NCBI GenBank assembly: GCA_015680685.1
Contig: MNCI01023529.1
Span: 151,785-215,784, forward strand
Origin: Gnetum montanum
Lineage: Eukaryota; Streptophyta; Gnetopsida; Gnetales; Gnetaceae
Direction of reading: 5' to 3'
DNA length: 64,000 bases
The notes under the pieces are model-generated. The model had not been told where the DNA came from. It was given only the letters and a program-made list of their open reading frames with translations, and ran no database searches. Shown one piece after another: positions 23,301-34,268 of this stretch. The translations under genes were made by a program, and so were the position numbers. Positions within the stretch are counted from its first letter, which is position 1. Each line of letters begins with the position of its first letter.

Positions 23301-24522
23301 TGCAGTACCCATGGCATCACCTACTAACGAACTGAACACTGAGGTAGAATCATCGAGAATGAATGATGCATCCAAATCAATAGTTACGGAAGAGAACGTC
23401 AAACCAGCCACACATGACATAAAACTGTTGGGCCCGATGGACCAAGTAACCATTAACAAGCATACACCTAACAGTAAAGATCTGGCAATAGCCCTAACAT
23501 AGGTCATGCAGGCACTTAAATAGAAAAACACCTCATTAAGCCTGTACGACCTAATATTAACTTCTCAAACTCATCGTGAAGCCCTAGTACGTATGCTGAC
23601 ATTGGTCCCAGTAAGCAAAGACTTACCTCCAAATGAACCTTCAATTCATGTGGTAATGTATTCACCTCAAGGATCGACTTCTAAATCACTAGGTTTCCAC
23701 ACTGACAACATCAAAATTGATGAGAAAACAAGAGAAGTGACAACCGCACCTATGTTCATAATGATAGAAGTAAATCAATTCAAAATACATAGAGTGCATG
23801 TAGATGACAGGGCCGCCATGAACGTAGTACCCTATCCCATCATTGAACAATTAGGGCTTATAGAACTAATCAGGCCGACCTCTGCCACATGTTTAAAGTC
23901 ATTTAGTGGATCATGTGTGGTAGTAAAAGGCACCATAACTATGGACTTTATAGCAGGGGATCGATTCCCCACATTAGCTAACTTCATTATCATCAACGAA
24001 ATGCCAGGGTTCAATTTAATATTAGGAAGACCCTAGCTGGCCCAACTCAAGGTAGTCTCTTCCCCCATACACTAAGAGATTCACCTACCTTATGAAGGCG
24101 GTGAAATCGTTATTCACAGAGAGGCCACTACACCTACCATCTCGTCACATACAGATACATATCAAGGCTCAGAGGTTAAGTTTGAAGAGCCTAAACTGGA
24201 TGATACAAATGAAAAACAAAGTTACATGCAACCAGTAAACAATGATCCATTAAATGTAAATGAAACTTTACCCAACATAGAAACGCCCGGACCTGAAACT
24301 TTATATACACCACCTAACTTAGAAACTACAACAAACATCGAAACTACTATACATACGGAAACACTAGAAGACACCAACATAGAGCCTATTCCATCAAATG
24401 TCCCTTGGGCTGAATTACCGTTCAACGTAATCAGTGAAGGGGACGCTGAGTACAGAATCAACCCTATCAGTATCACTCCTAACGTTAAATTAAGAAAAAT
24501 CAAAAAATTTCTAAACCACTAA
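20317..24522 (+). pseudogene. gag-protease polyprotein, copy A
   Basis: The ATG at 20317 is chosen because it is in frame with the conserved N-terminal region (ICVKIQVSL...FHRGGHEFIPFP). Then come a Pro/Gln-rich stretch (20700-21400), the capsid gag domain (about 21520-22030; DWCRDFP-like block, VKQAPLEPVQKFIQQW, GAINDFVKSKLYYL), a basic tail, and a knuckle CDYHQHNGHDTNYC (C-x2-H-x3-GH-x4-C) near 22460-22500. A repeated YVVRVP segment (22860-23095) follows. The aspartic protease is at 23700-24036, ending in NLILGRP. The protease active site reads VDDRAAMN, lacking the D-S/T/G-G triad. Frameshifts near 21120 and 23100-23300 and several TAG stops inactivate it. The frame ends at 24522, without RT. 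Confidence 0.88.
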
Positions 24523-24539
24523 ACTACATTCTTCATCTG

Positions 24540-24790
24540 AAATGACGTTAAACTATCACATGTCCGCAACGACATAAAACTAGCCATGGCCAGAAATGGC
24601 TGGTCCACCAAAGAACCCACCAGTATCACTTGAAACTTCTCTTGTTTACATATGGCCCAAAATGGCCTTAAACTAGTACATGGGGCCCGGAATGGCTTTA
24701 AAATAGAACATCAAGACTACAGTCCGTCATGACTTTAAACTGGCATACATGTGCCCATGTCCCGAAATGGCCCTAAACTAGAGCATTTTC
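24540..24790 (+). repeat. TTAAACTA minisatellite after protease, copy A
   Basis: Seven or eight degenerate units near AATGGCCTTAAACTAGTACA. Same core as the arrays before RT (30324-30700) and after integrase (34286-35000). Confidence 0.75.
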
Positions 24791-25304
24791 TTACATTCCT
24801 TTTCTCTCAATTCAGGATTACAGTTCAAATTTATGCTTACCCTGTTGCATTGTTACGTGATCAGCCATAGTTTTCCCTCATATTCCCTTTTTTATATGAT
24901 TATGCTCCTACTTTTGTTCCTACTTCATGCATTACACTTAAACAAAAAAATGAACAAAAACATTTTCATTGTTGCATCGTGTTTACATTCAAGCCCAAAA
25001 GATCTTCATTTTAAATCTATGCTTATTAGTGTTCAAACAAAAAAAATGAATAACAGAAAACTCAATAAAAAATAGTATAAATGTATTAACATCAAATTAC
25101 AACTTAGCGCCATGTCCCCACACGATACATAAATCAAATACATAATCATTTTAACAACAAATATATATATATATATATTCATATACAAATGGATAATTAC
25201 AACAGTTAACTGATTCCATCCATCAGTTTATATATAATCCAAAGCAAAACCTTCTGTTTACGACTCATGTAAAAACATGAGCCATGATAATATCAAAATG
25301 AAAA
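24791..25304. other. AT-rich non-coding region 3' of the antisense gene, copy A
   Basis: No coding motif. It contains an (AT)n microsatellite at 25160-25178 and would be the 3' flank of the antisense gene. Confidence 0.5.
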
Positions 25305-28300
25305 CTAAGCATCAGGGTCAGGAGGGGTGTCCCCTTCAGACTCTCTAGCACCATGGATCTCTGCTCCATTGGGGCCACCTTCTTGGCCATCGTCATTGCC
25401 CTGACCCTATGAAAAGGTAAAAGAAAATAATTAACAAAAAAAAAGAAGAAAAAAAAATCCCAAAGGTTATTTAATAAAAAAAATTCACAACTTTAAATGA
25501 CTTATTGAAGAAGATCCTCCTAGACCGAATTCCAACCGACGAAGGATTTCTTCTTCAAAGAAACTTGCCCAGTCAGTCCCATCAAGGCCTAGATCAACGT
25601 TGGCCAAAGCCTTCCCTTTGTCCACCGTGGACCAAGTGGGACATTTCAGAGGAAACTCTCCCACAGAAACCTCCCTAGAAGCTAAGGTGATTACTCTCCT
25701 GGGTGATTCCATCTCCACCATAGTATGCTTAGAAAACACATCAAATGAAGAGCACAGGCCTAAACCCTTAACAAACATCTCTAGCTGATGCTTCTCTATA
25801 GATACCTCCTTCAATGATTTTTTATAATGATACTTATGGTTCTTTTCATATTGACCCCATTTCTGCACCTTAGAAGTGAAAGCCTTCCAGTCCTGACATT
25901 TGAGGTTCAGTAAATCTATTTGTGCCTTACACTCTGCTAGCTCCCGAGTCATCGATACTTGGTGATTTAATAAATTCCAATATCTGCTATAAGTAACCTC
26001 AGAAGCTCACCAAGAATGATCACCTGTTAACCTTGCTGAGGTGAACTCATAGCATGATTTGAGGTCATCCCATTCTACTGATAGCTTGGAAATTTTTTTT
26101 TCTCCTGCCTGAATCTGCAACCATAACCTCTCGATGGAGCACTTGCACGTCCAAAGAGACTTGGCATTCTGAACAATGCATTCTGCCACTTTATCATAAA
26201 TCTGCCAGGGTACTTGCTCAATCTATGGAGGCAGTGTAGGCAAACTATCAATACAAGTGGCCTTAGATGCATCCCATTTTAGTTTAGCCCCTACTTATAT
26301 GAGGAGAACATACATTAGACATTAGGCAATAGAAATAGATACGAAAAACCGAAGGATTAGGAACGCTTGAGATATATGTACTTGTTTGAGGATGAGCTTG
26401 CTCGATGTAATCAACTACCTCATCGATGATGCCAGTTATAAAATCCATTTTACTTGGCATTTCAATCCAAGTAAATGGTTCATGCATAGGAGATGGGTTA
26501 ACTTTGGTGGTCGTTTTTGTGGGAGCCTTTATCCTAGGGACTTCAAAACGAATGTTAGGAAGCATCCTAGTCTCAACATTTTTGCCTAGTAGTAGTAAAA
26601 AAATATAAAATTAAAACTTCGAATAATGAAAAGCACAATTCAAAAGGAAAATAAGATAATATGGTGAATGTACCGAAATCTCTATCTTCCTCCTAATTTG
26701 GAGGATCGTCAAGGTCTAGCCTCCCTCCGAGAAAGCCATCAAACATCTCATCAACTCCATCCTGATCATTGATGTTACCCTTTTTTGTGGTATCTCCCTC
26801 CTAATCTTTCATTCCTCCCATTTCGTCTCTGCCCATTTCATCTTCCTCATTTAAGTTCATTGAGACGTCTTCCTCCTCGATGATCGGCACTAACCTCTCT
26901 CTTCTTATTCCAAAAGTTAGCTCTAATGACATTCACAGATTCAACATCAATTTTGTATAAATAGCTGAAAAATAAAGTAAAAATAATAATAATGATAAGG
27001 ATAAATCAGTGAATCAAGCTTACCCCGTATAGGCATCTTAAACTGTATACGTTTCACCCAGGGTTCATCTATAGTTAGAGAAATCTCCCTAGGACACTCA
27101 TGTTTCTGAACTTTCGATTTTGCTTTCCCGATTATTTCCTTGATCACCCGATTAGCTCTCCTAGCCGTATAGGGTACACTATCTGGCTCCAACCCTACGC
27201 TATCATGCATATGAATTGAATCACCAGATGACCTCTCTGTTGTGACAAAAATCAATTTGTCAATCCCCTCAGGAGCATCCTGAGATTTGGCCACCTCAAA
27301 TAAATGGCGAATCCATGGGTGAGATAGTTGATCACAATCCCTTAACACATACTTGTTATCTTCGTGAACAACTAAAAATTTAGCTAGCCGGCACAAGTAA
27401 CCGACAAAGAACGCAAAGGTGAAATGAGATTGCGCTTCAATGTTTGAACGTAACCTCATTATCTCCCCGTGGAAACCCGAAAGCAAAAACTGGGCCTAGT
27501 TGTAACGTACCCCAATCTCTAGAATAGTGTGCATGATACGCACAGGATCTACCCCAAAATTTTTTACTTGAGATAGAGTCTTGGGAAACACCCGCGCTCT
27601 AAACAAGGGATACAGCTCATTAACTTCTGCCACTTTTGATTTTCCTTGCATAGGGAATCCCTTAGAGCCTTTAAGAATACCCAACCAGTCATCCAACTCA
27701 CATACAACATGGAGCACTTTTTGTGCCCTATCCAAAACCACTCTAACACCATCTGCCGGTACGCCAAAGAGATCTGAGAAGAACTCTGCTGACAGATGGA
27801 AAACCACTTTGACACCCTTAATGCGAGTGCTATAGTAGGTAATGGATTCATTGAAAGAATCAATGATTCCAATTAGCTCTGTCATAGAAACATCAGGGCT
27901 CAGGGCAGTAAACAAATCTATGAGGCCTGCATCACTCAAAGAGCTGATGATATGTGGTGGTGCCTTAGTACATAGCCATCATTGTGCATCACTGATTTTC
28001 CTAAATTTCATAAACAAGGTACTCTCAGTCTGCCTGGTTGTGATAGTCACTCCACCAGGAGGGACGTCCACTGTACGCACAAGATAACACCCTAGAGTCA
28101 ATATAACCAATGATGTAGCAAAATAAACAAACTGAGGCATAAGAAAATACCATGACCTACCATCAGATGATGGATTCCCGCTAGGTGCCAAATCAGAATC
28201 ACTTGGGAAAATTGGCCCGTTACGGGACCAATCCCCATGTAGCCATCCCCTAGCCTCGCATTGCGCAAGTGCCCTCAAGTACCATTTGTGAAAATGAACA

Positions 28301-28953
28301 ATATCACCCTTAGTTTGCGCTAACATGGCATCACAGAGAGTGGGGCCCGCCATGAAAGCCTCTAAGGTGGTACAAGCCAAAGCGAGTCCATCATCGTCTA
28401 TGCACACTCCTTCTTTATCGAATTGAGGCCTACAAAGAAACGACAGTCAAAACATAAAAAAATACTAGGCAACAAGGCAAAATGATAAATTGAACAACTT
28501 TACTTGCCCACCTGATACACCATTCCGGGAGGGTTTTGGAACAAAGTATGCACACTAGTAGCTAGGAATAGGGTATTATTGATGTGGTGAAGGCCATTTG
28601 ATAATAAGTCCCGTACACGTGACAATGGACAGGTAGATCTAGGTCCTCCAGAAGGACCATCCTCAATCATGAGCAGTCCCTCATCAATGTCCTCCATAAA
28701 AGCTACTACCCCATTCGAAGATCCTGGCAACATGATCTCAAGCACGCTCCATGCTAACTGATCGGTTAAGTGAGACCATATTATCATGTTGAATCTCTCT
28801 AGCATGAAAGGAAGAAACTCGCTAACACCCATTCTAAACCATACCCCATTTTGACCAACGATCATATCATGAGCAGGTTCATTAGAATCAATGGGCCCAA
28901 ACCACGCCAAAACCCTGACAAGCTCCACCACTAGGAGGAAAGGTTTGGGATGC
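25305..28953 (-). pseudogene. Antisense intron-bearing cargo gene inside copy A
   Basis: Lies opposite to gag-pol between protease and RT. Recognisable exons: 28953-28504 (VSEFLPFMLERF, IIWSHL, NTLFLAT, FQNPPGMVY: FCP1/NIF-type HAD domain), 28429-28161, 28091 to about 27027, then exons near 26900-26690 (acidic), 26575-26345, 26280-25990 and 25950-25490, and a last acidic exon ending at the stop 25305-25307. Introns at 28430-28503 (phase 2) and 28092-28160 are GT-AG; a further donor GTAAGC sits near 27028. The HAD catalytic aspartates are missing (VVELVRVL where plant FCP1-like proteins have a D-L-N-G motif; LAT where DDS is usual). The middle part (GVKVVFHL, DLFGVPADG) is unclassified. The C-terminus carries WGQYEKNHKYHYK and looks coiled-coil. 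Only two stops appear in roughly 595 codons of the first three exons, both near exon 3. Upstream exon(s) likely exist but are not found. Confidence 0.72.
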
Positions 28954-30207
28954 CTGCATGTACTCAAGAACCAGGGTTAATAAGCCATGTAAAAATAAGG
29001 TTCTACACTAGGGGCCAACACTTCGAAAAATTTCCAGCATCACACTCAGCGTGCAGACCCTGCATGTTGGAAAACTTAGTGTATAGACCCTGCACGCTGG
29101 ACACTGGAACGTGACCACACTAACCCCACGCGCTGAGTATTTTGACCCCATCCTTCATGCTACAGAAACCTTATGCTATGGAAAAATTTATGCTACACGA
29201 TGGAAAAATTGATAGGAACAGTAGGCAAAAATAGAAATTTCGACAAAGGATCAGAGCCTACCTGCACGATGATTCTAACCATGAGTGAATCCTGGGCCTA
29301 GGCAAACACTGGAGCATTACTTCACTCTCTTCGATGATGGTCAAGCTAGGCGTCTTCCTCCCCTGGCCTTTCACTTACTTGCCCTTGCTCATCGTTACAT
29401 TTATGCTTCGAACCCTGCACGCTGGGGTTTCGTCCCTGCATGCCGTGTTTACGCTCCGAACCCTACACGCTGGGGTTTTGTCCCTGCATGCCGCATTCAC
29501 GCTGTGAACCCTTCACGTTGGGGTTTTGCCCCTGCACACTGCATTTACGCTACGAACCCTTCAAGCTGGGGTTTCTTCCCTGCATAATTAACATACTAGG
29601 AAATAATGAAAAACAAAACAGGGATACAGCAAAAACTAGAGGAACTATCTCAGTAATGGACATCATAAAGAAAGAATATAGTGAGCTAGGCTCACGCTGG
29701 GGCCTCGACCCTGTATGCTAGGGTTTGAACCCTTACCCTCACATTCACATTGCACGTCCACATCCCACATTCATGCTCAAGGTCTCGCTGAATCCTGCCA
29801 CTCAACTCGCTGCACCCCAATCTATACCACCCTTGTCGTCACCACTGTGCCACACCTGTGCTTGCCCCTACCTACACTACCTGATATTCACCCCGGTATA
29901 CACTGCAAAATAGGTTCACGCTTGAGCTTTGGGGGTTCACGCTGGGACATTCACAGTCAAACTCAGTCACTGGCTACCCTGTGGTTCACGCTAACTCCTA
30001 TTTATACTGCCCCCCCCCCATGTCAAATACGTCGATGGCGCCTTTAAATAATTTTTTTCAATTAGTTCAAAAATTAACCAAAATACAAAGAATGTGTAAA
30101 TACATAGGAACAAAGCAAAAGCAAAGATAATGAACAAAAAAAAAGTAGAGGTAGTGATTTACTGGGATGAACACTACCCACATGAAATATTCTCTTACGA
30201 AGTAACT
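28954..30207 (-). promoter_or_regulatory. Putative upstream region of the antisense gene, copy A
   Basis: No conserved coding sequence. Near 29040-29120 it holds CAGCGTGCAGACCCTGCA and CCTGCACGCTGG units, like words in this element's LTR. A 48-base tandem array follows at 29393-29585. By position it is the 5' side of the antisense gene and the intron-like stretch before RT. Promoter function is inferred. Confidence 0.45.
29393..29585 (+). repeat. 48-base tandem array, four copies
   Basis: Units share GAACCCTGCACGCTGGGG and TCCCTGCATGCC. Their 48-base period keeps a frame open with a repeating NPxRWGF motif, which explains the apparent gene at 29285-29587. Confidence 0.85.
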
Positions 30208-30486
30208 CCTATTGCCTATACTAAACATTTTAACGCAAACTCCTTATCTGATAGTCTCACACTTGATAACAATTACAAATCGTACAATGAACCAGACATC
30301 ATAAACGAACAACAATTAGCTCGATAAGGCCTTAAACTACCGTGATCAGCCCAGTGTTGCCTATACTAAACATTTTAATGCAAACTCCTTATCTGATAGT
30401 CTCACACTCGATAATGATTACAAATCATACAATCAACTAGACATCATAAACGAATAGCAATCGGCCCAGTAAGGCCTTAAACTACT
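30208..30486 (+). repeat. Direct duplication of about 135 bases
   Basis: The block starting TTGCCTATACTAAACATTTTA occurs at about 30209 and again at about 30357, each followed by the TAAGGCCTTAAACTAC unit. Confidence 0.85.
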
Positions 30487-30700
30487 GTGATCGGCCTGGT
30501 AAGGCCTTAAACTACAGTGATCGGCCTGGTAAGATCTTAAACTACAGTGATTGGCCTAGTAAGGCCTTAAACTACCGCGATTGACCCGATAAGGCCTTAA
30601 ACTACCGCGATCAGCCCGGTAAGGCCTTAAACTGCCATGATCAGTCTATTATGACTATAAACTGACAAGCATGGCCTAGTAAGGCCCTAAACTGCCCTGC
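30324..30700 (+). repeat. TTAAACTA minisatellite before RT, copy A
   Basis: About ten units of roughly 30 bases near GATCGGCCTGGTAAGGCC followed by TTAAACTAC. Second of the three positions of this repeat in copy A. Confidence 0.85.
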
Positions 30701-30807
30701 GTCTGGGTACAACGGTAAATTACCATCACACACCTTAGTCCAATTAGATGCATAAACACATAAATTACTTACATCCAAAAATAACCAACCATCAGATTAA
30801 CGTTGCT

Positions 30808-30823
30808 CACTATTTATTAGCAG
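30808..30823 (+). promoter_or_regulatory. Predicted 3' splice acceptor before pol, copy A
   Basis: CACTATTTATTAGCAG then GA, eleven bases before the first in-frame ATG at 30835. Equivalent acceptors lie at the same place in B, C and D. Confidence 0.5.
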
Positions 30824-30834
30824 GAGCAAACATC

Positions 30835-33800
30835 ATGGACAGCAAGCAATTATTCTTACCACTGTCTATCAATGGACCGAATGGAATGATCACCTAAGAA
30901 ATCAACATGGAGTCTATTGATTTAGGCTCAATGACAAACGACACTTTTGTGGCATCAACTCAACAAACGCTAGATTGTTTTGAAACAATGACCAAGACTA
31001 TGGACCAAGAAGCTGACAGCATTACCGAAGATCCCTTGGTTGAAGTGCTCATTACTGTGCCAAATGGCGAAGTTAAAATCCTAAAACTAAGTACATTGTT
31101 AAGCCCGCAATTAGCCAATGACATAGCACAAATGCATAAAAACAACATAAAAGCATTCGCTTGGTCTTACACTAACATGCCTGGGTTAGACCCTCGAATA
31201 GTCTAGCACAACATTATACTTGATCCCAAGTTAAGAACAGTAAAACAAAAAGCACAAAAGGTTAAGCCTGAGGTAGAATTGGCAGTCCACAATGAAATCA
31301 CCAAACTTTATCAGGCTGGTTTCATTCGTGCTGTTGAGTATGCTGATTGGGTATCAAACGTGTTCATTGTCCCAAAGAAGAATAGAAGCATTCACCTATG
31401 CATTGACTTTCGGGACCTCAATGTTGCGACCATAAAAGATGATTTCCCCTTACCTAGCATTGATCAACTAGTTAACTCGACCGCTGGGCATGCCTTGTTA
31501 TCTTTTATGGATGGATTTTCAGGATATAACCAAATTCGGATTAACCCTAAACATCAACTTAGGATGACCTTCATGACACCATGGGGGACTTTTTGCTACA
31601 CGATGATGCCATTCGATCTCAAGAATGTCGGTGCTACACACCAAAGAGCGAGGAAATTTATCTTTAGTGATTATATCTTCAACTTGCTCAATGACTATGT
31701 GGATGATATCATGGTTAAATCAAAGACATCGGAACAACACATACAAGATCTTGACTTGGTACTAAAGCATTGTTTAAAATATGAGCTGAGACTTAACCCA
31801 AAGAAATATGTCTTTGGAGTCAAAACAGGCAAAATGCTTAGATTCATAGCCTCGGAAGTAGGGATACGAGTAGACCTCGATAAGGTTAAGGCCATAACAA
31901 ACTTGAAACCACCTGGCAACCTCACCGAACTTCACGATCTTCAAGGTAGATTACAATTCATTAGCCAATTCATAGAGAAACTGACAGACAAGTTGAGCCC
32001 TATGCAGCATCTATTGTGCAAGAACGTCCATTTTGAATGGACTTCACAATGCTATGAAGCATTTGACAACATCAAAACAGCACTGGCTCAACTACCCATA
32101 GTTTATCCACCTCAAAACGATAAACCATTTTACATTTACCTTGCCACTTCAGATTCGTCAATCGTGTCTATGCTTTGCCATAAATGAGATGATGGAACTG
32201 AAGTCCCTATTTATTACTTAAGCCATGTATTAGTATCCCATGAGAAGAGGTACAACGAGGTGGAAAGGTAATGCTTAGCCCTTGTCTTTTCCTTAAAGAA
32301 ATGGAAACATTACCTCTTTCATAACCAAGTCAATATAATCTACAAGGATAATGTACTCAGAGCCATCATAAGAAACATTTATGAGTCAAGTAGAATAGCT
32401 CGTTGGAAAGCCATGATAGCTGAGTTTGATCTACACTATGTAGCGCAATCATCAGTTAAGGGTCAAGCCATAGCAAATCAAATGACTGCATCACCAATGC
32501 ACGATCAGGAAATGATAGAGCCAGAATTCCCTAATGAAAATGTGAGTGCAATAGACATAGTACCCAACAACTACAATGCCATTTTGAACTTTGATGGAGC
32601 ATCCACCTCTCGAGGGGGAAGTGCTGCCATTGTCATCACCTATCCCTCCGGGGAGATTTGACCCTTTGCTTATCGTTTTAACTTTCACTGTACCAACAAC
32701 GTAGCAGAGTACGAAGCTCTCCTTAGAGGTCTCATGGCAGCACTAGCTTTAGACATCACATGACTGGTAGTCAAAGGTGACTCACAATTAGTTTTAAATC
32801 AAGTCACAAATGTTTATGCATGCATAACACAACACTTACAACCATACTATGATTTGACTAAGCACCTACTAAAGAGATTCGAAAATATAGATGTGCAACA
32901 TGTTTCCAGAAATGATAACATCATTGTAGATGCACTTGCCATGTTAGCTCTAAACATACCACCAAACATGTTCCACATGTTGCCTAGTGCTATAATTAGT
33001 TGTACTAAACCCATAACTAATACTCCCGATGAATTACCGATTGCATCCATTAGTACAATGTAGGCTGTAGAATGGTACGATGACATAAAGGAGTACCTTT
33101 TACATGGTGAACTGCCTCAACATTTGACGAATGCACAAAAGGACGTAGTATGTCGTCGATCCTACAAAGGCATCTTGTTAACATGCGTTAGTAGCACTGA
33201 TGGCTGAACCATTGACGAGCAAGTACATGATGGACTATACGGAGGGCACATAGCACCCAAAGCAATGGCAACAAAAATAAGATGTTTAGGCTATTATTGG
33301 CCACACATGGAGTACGATTGTTTCTCCAAGGCCAAAACTTGTAGTATCTATCAAAAACATAGAAATTTGATACATGTTCCACCAAATGAACTGCATACAG
33401 CACAACTCACCTGGCCTTTCCAGAAGTGGGGGTTAGACATTATTGGACCGATAACTCCCCTATCTTCTATAGGACATAGCTTTATCATAACCGTGACAGA
33501 ATATTTCAAAAAATGGGTAGAAGCTATTCCCCTTAGAAAGACCACATCCAAACACGTATGCAACTTCATTCTAGAAAACATCGTGACCCGCTTTGGCATT
33601 CCAATGACCATCATCACTGATAACAGGCCATAGTTCAGCAGTGTCGAAACTAGAACTTTCTGTGAAAGCCTGGGGATCAAACATTCATTCTCATCCCCTT
33701 ACTACCCTCAAAGCAATGAACAAGCCAAAGCTACAAATAAGATCATCATCACAGTGCTCAAAAGGATGCTAACTCAGAGCAAGAAAAAATGGCATGAACA

Positions 33801-34268
33801 GTTAGTATACGCACTATGGGCTTATCGCACTATGCATCGGACCTCCACAGGTAAAACACCATATAGCCTTGTTTATGGTTCAGAAGTTGTTTTACCTTTG
33901 GAGTTGTAGGTACCATTGTTAAGGATCACATTATCCAAACTCCTCGACAAAGGTCAAAACAATGACTTGCGCATTATTGACTTGGACTCGGTAGAGGAGG
34001 AATGCACACGTGTACTCAATCAGATTGAATGGTACCAAAAGCAACAATGATAGTGCCATCGACACGATATTCATAAATGCCCAATCAAGGAAGGCAACCT
34101 TGTACTCAAGCCGTTCGGGAACACCTGGACAAATTCTCAGCCAACTAGGAAGGGCCCTACTTCGTCACCAAAGCGTACGACAATGGAGCATTTAAACTAG
34201 CTAACATGGAAGGAAATGAGCTTGCACATCCAACCAATCATTTGTACTTGAAAACATTCTATGTTTGA
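30835..34268 (+). pseudogene. RT-RNaseH-aRH-integrase polyprotein, copy A
   Basis: One reading frame from 30835 to about 34100, broken by roughly a dozen stops, then a -1 shift to the end at 34268. RT (31279-31990) has VPKKN, the FMDGFSGYNQI block and intact YVDDIMVK. The first RNase H (32090-32480) has lost its first aspartate. The aRH (32570-32970) keeps its four acidic sites: FDGAST, EYEALL, KGDSQLV and VDALA. Integrase (33200-33900) has a decayed zinc finger (last cysteine replaced), TDNRP with the second aspartate, and EQAKATNK where the catalytic glutamate has become lysine. The C-terminus has AYDNGAFKLANMEG. The domain order with aRH before integrase is the Tat/Ogre signature. Confidence 0.93.

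Noticed and set aside
29285-29587. 100-codon open frame with repeating NPxRWGF residues
   Set aside because: It is produced by a 48-base tandem repeat, a multiple of three, and is not conserved in other copies.
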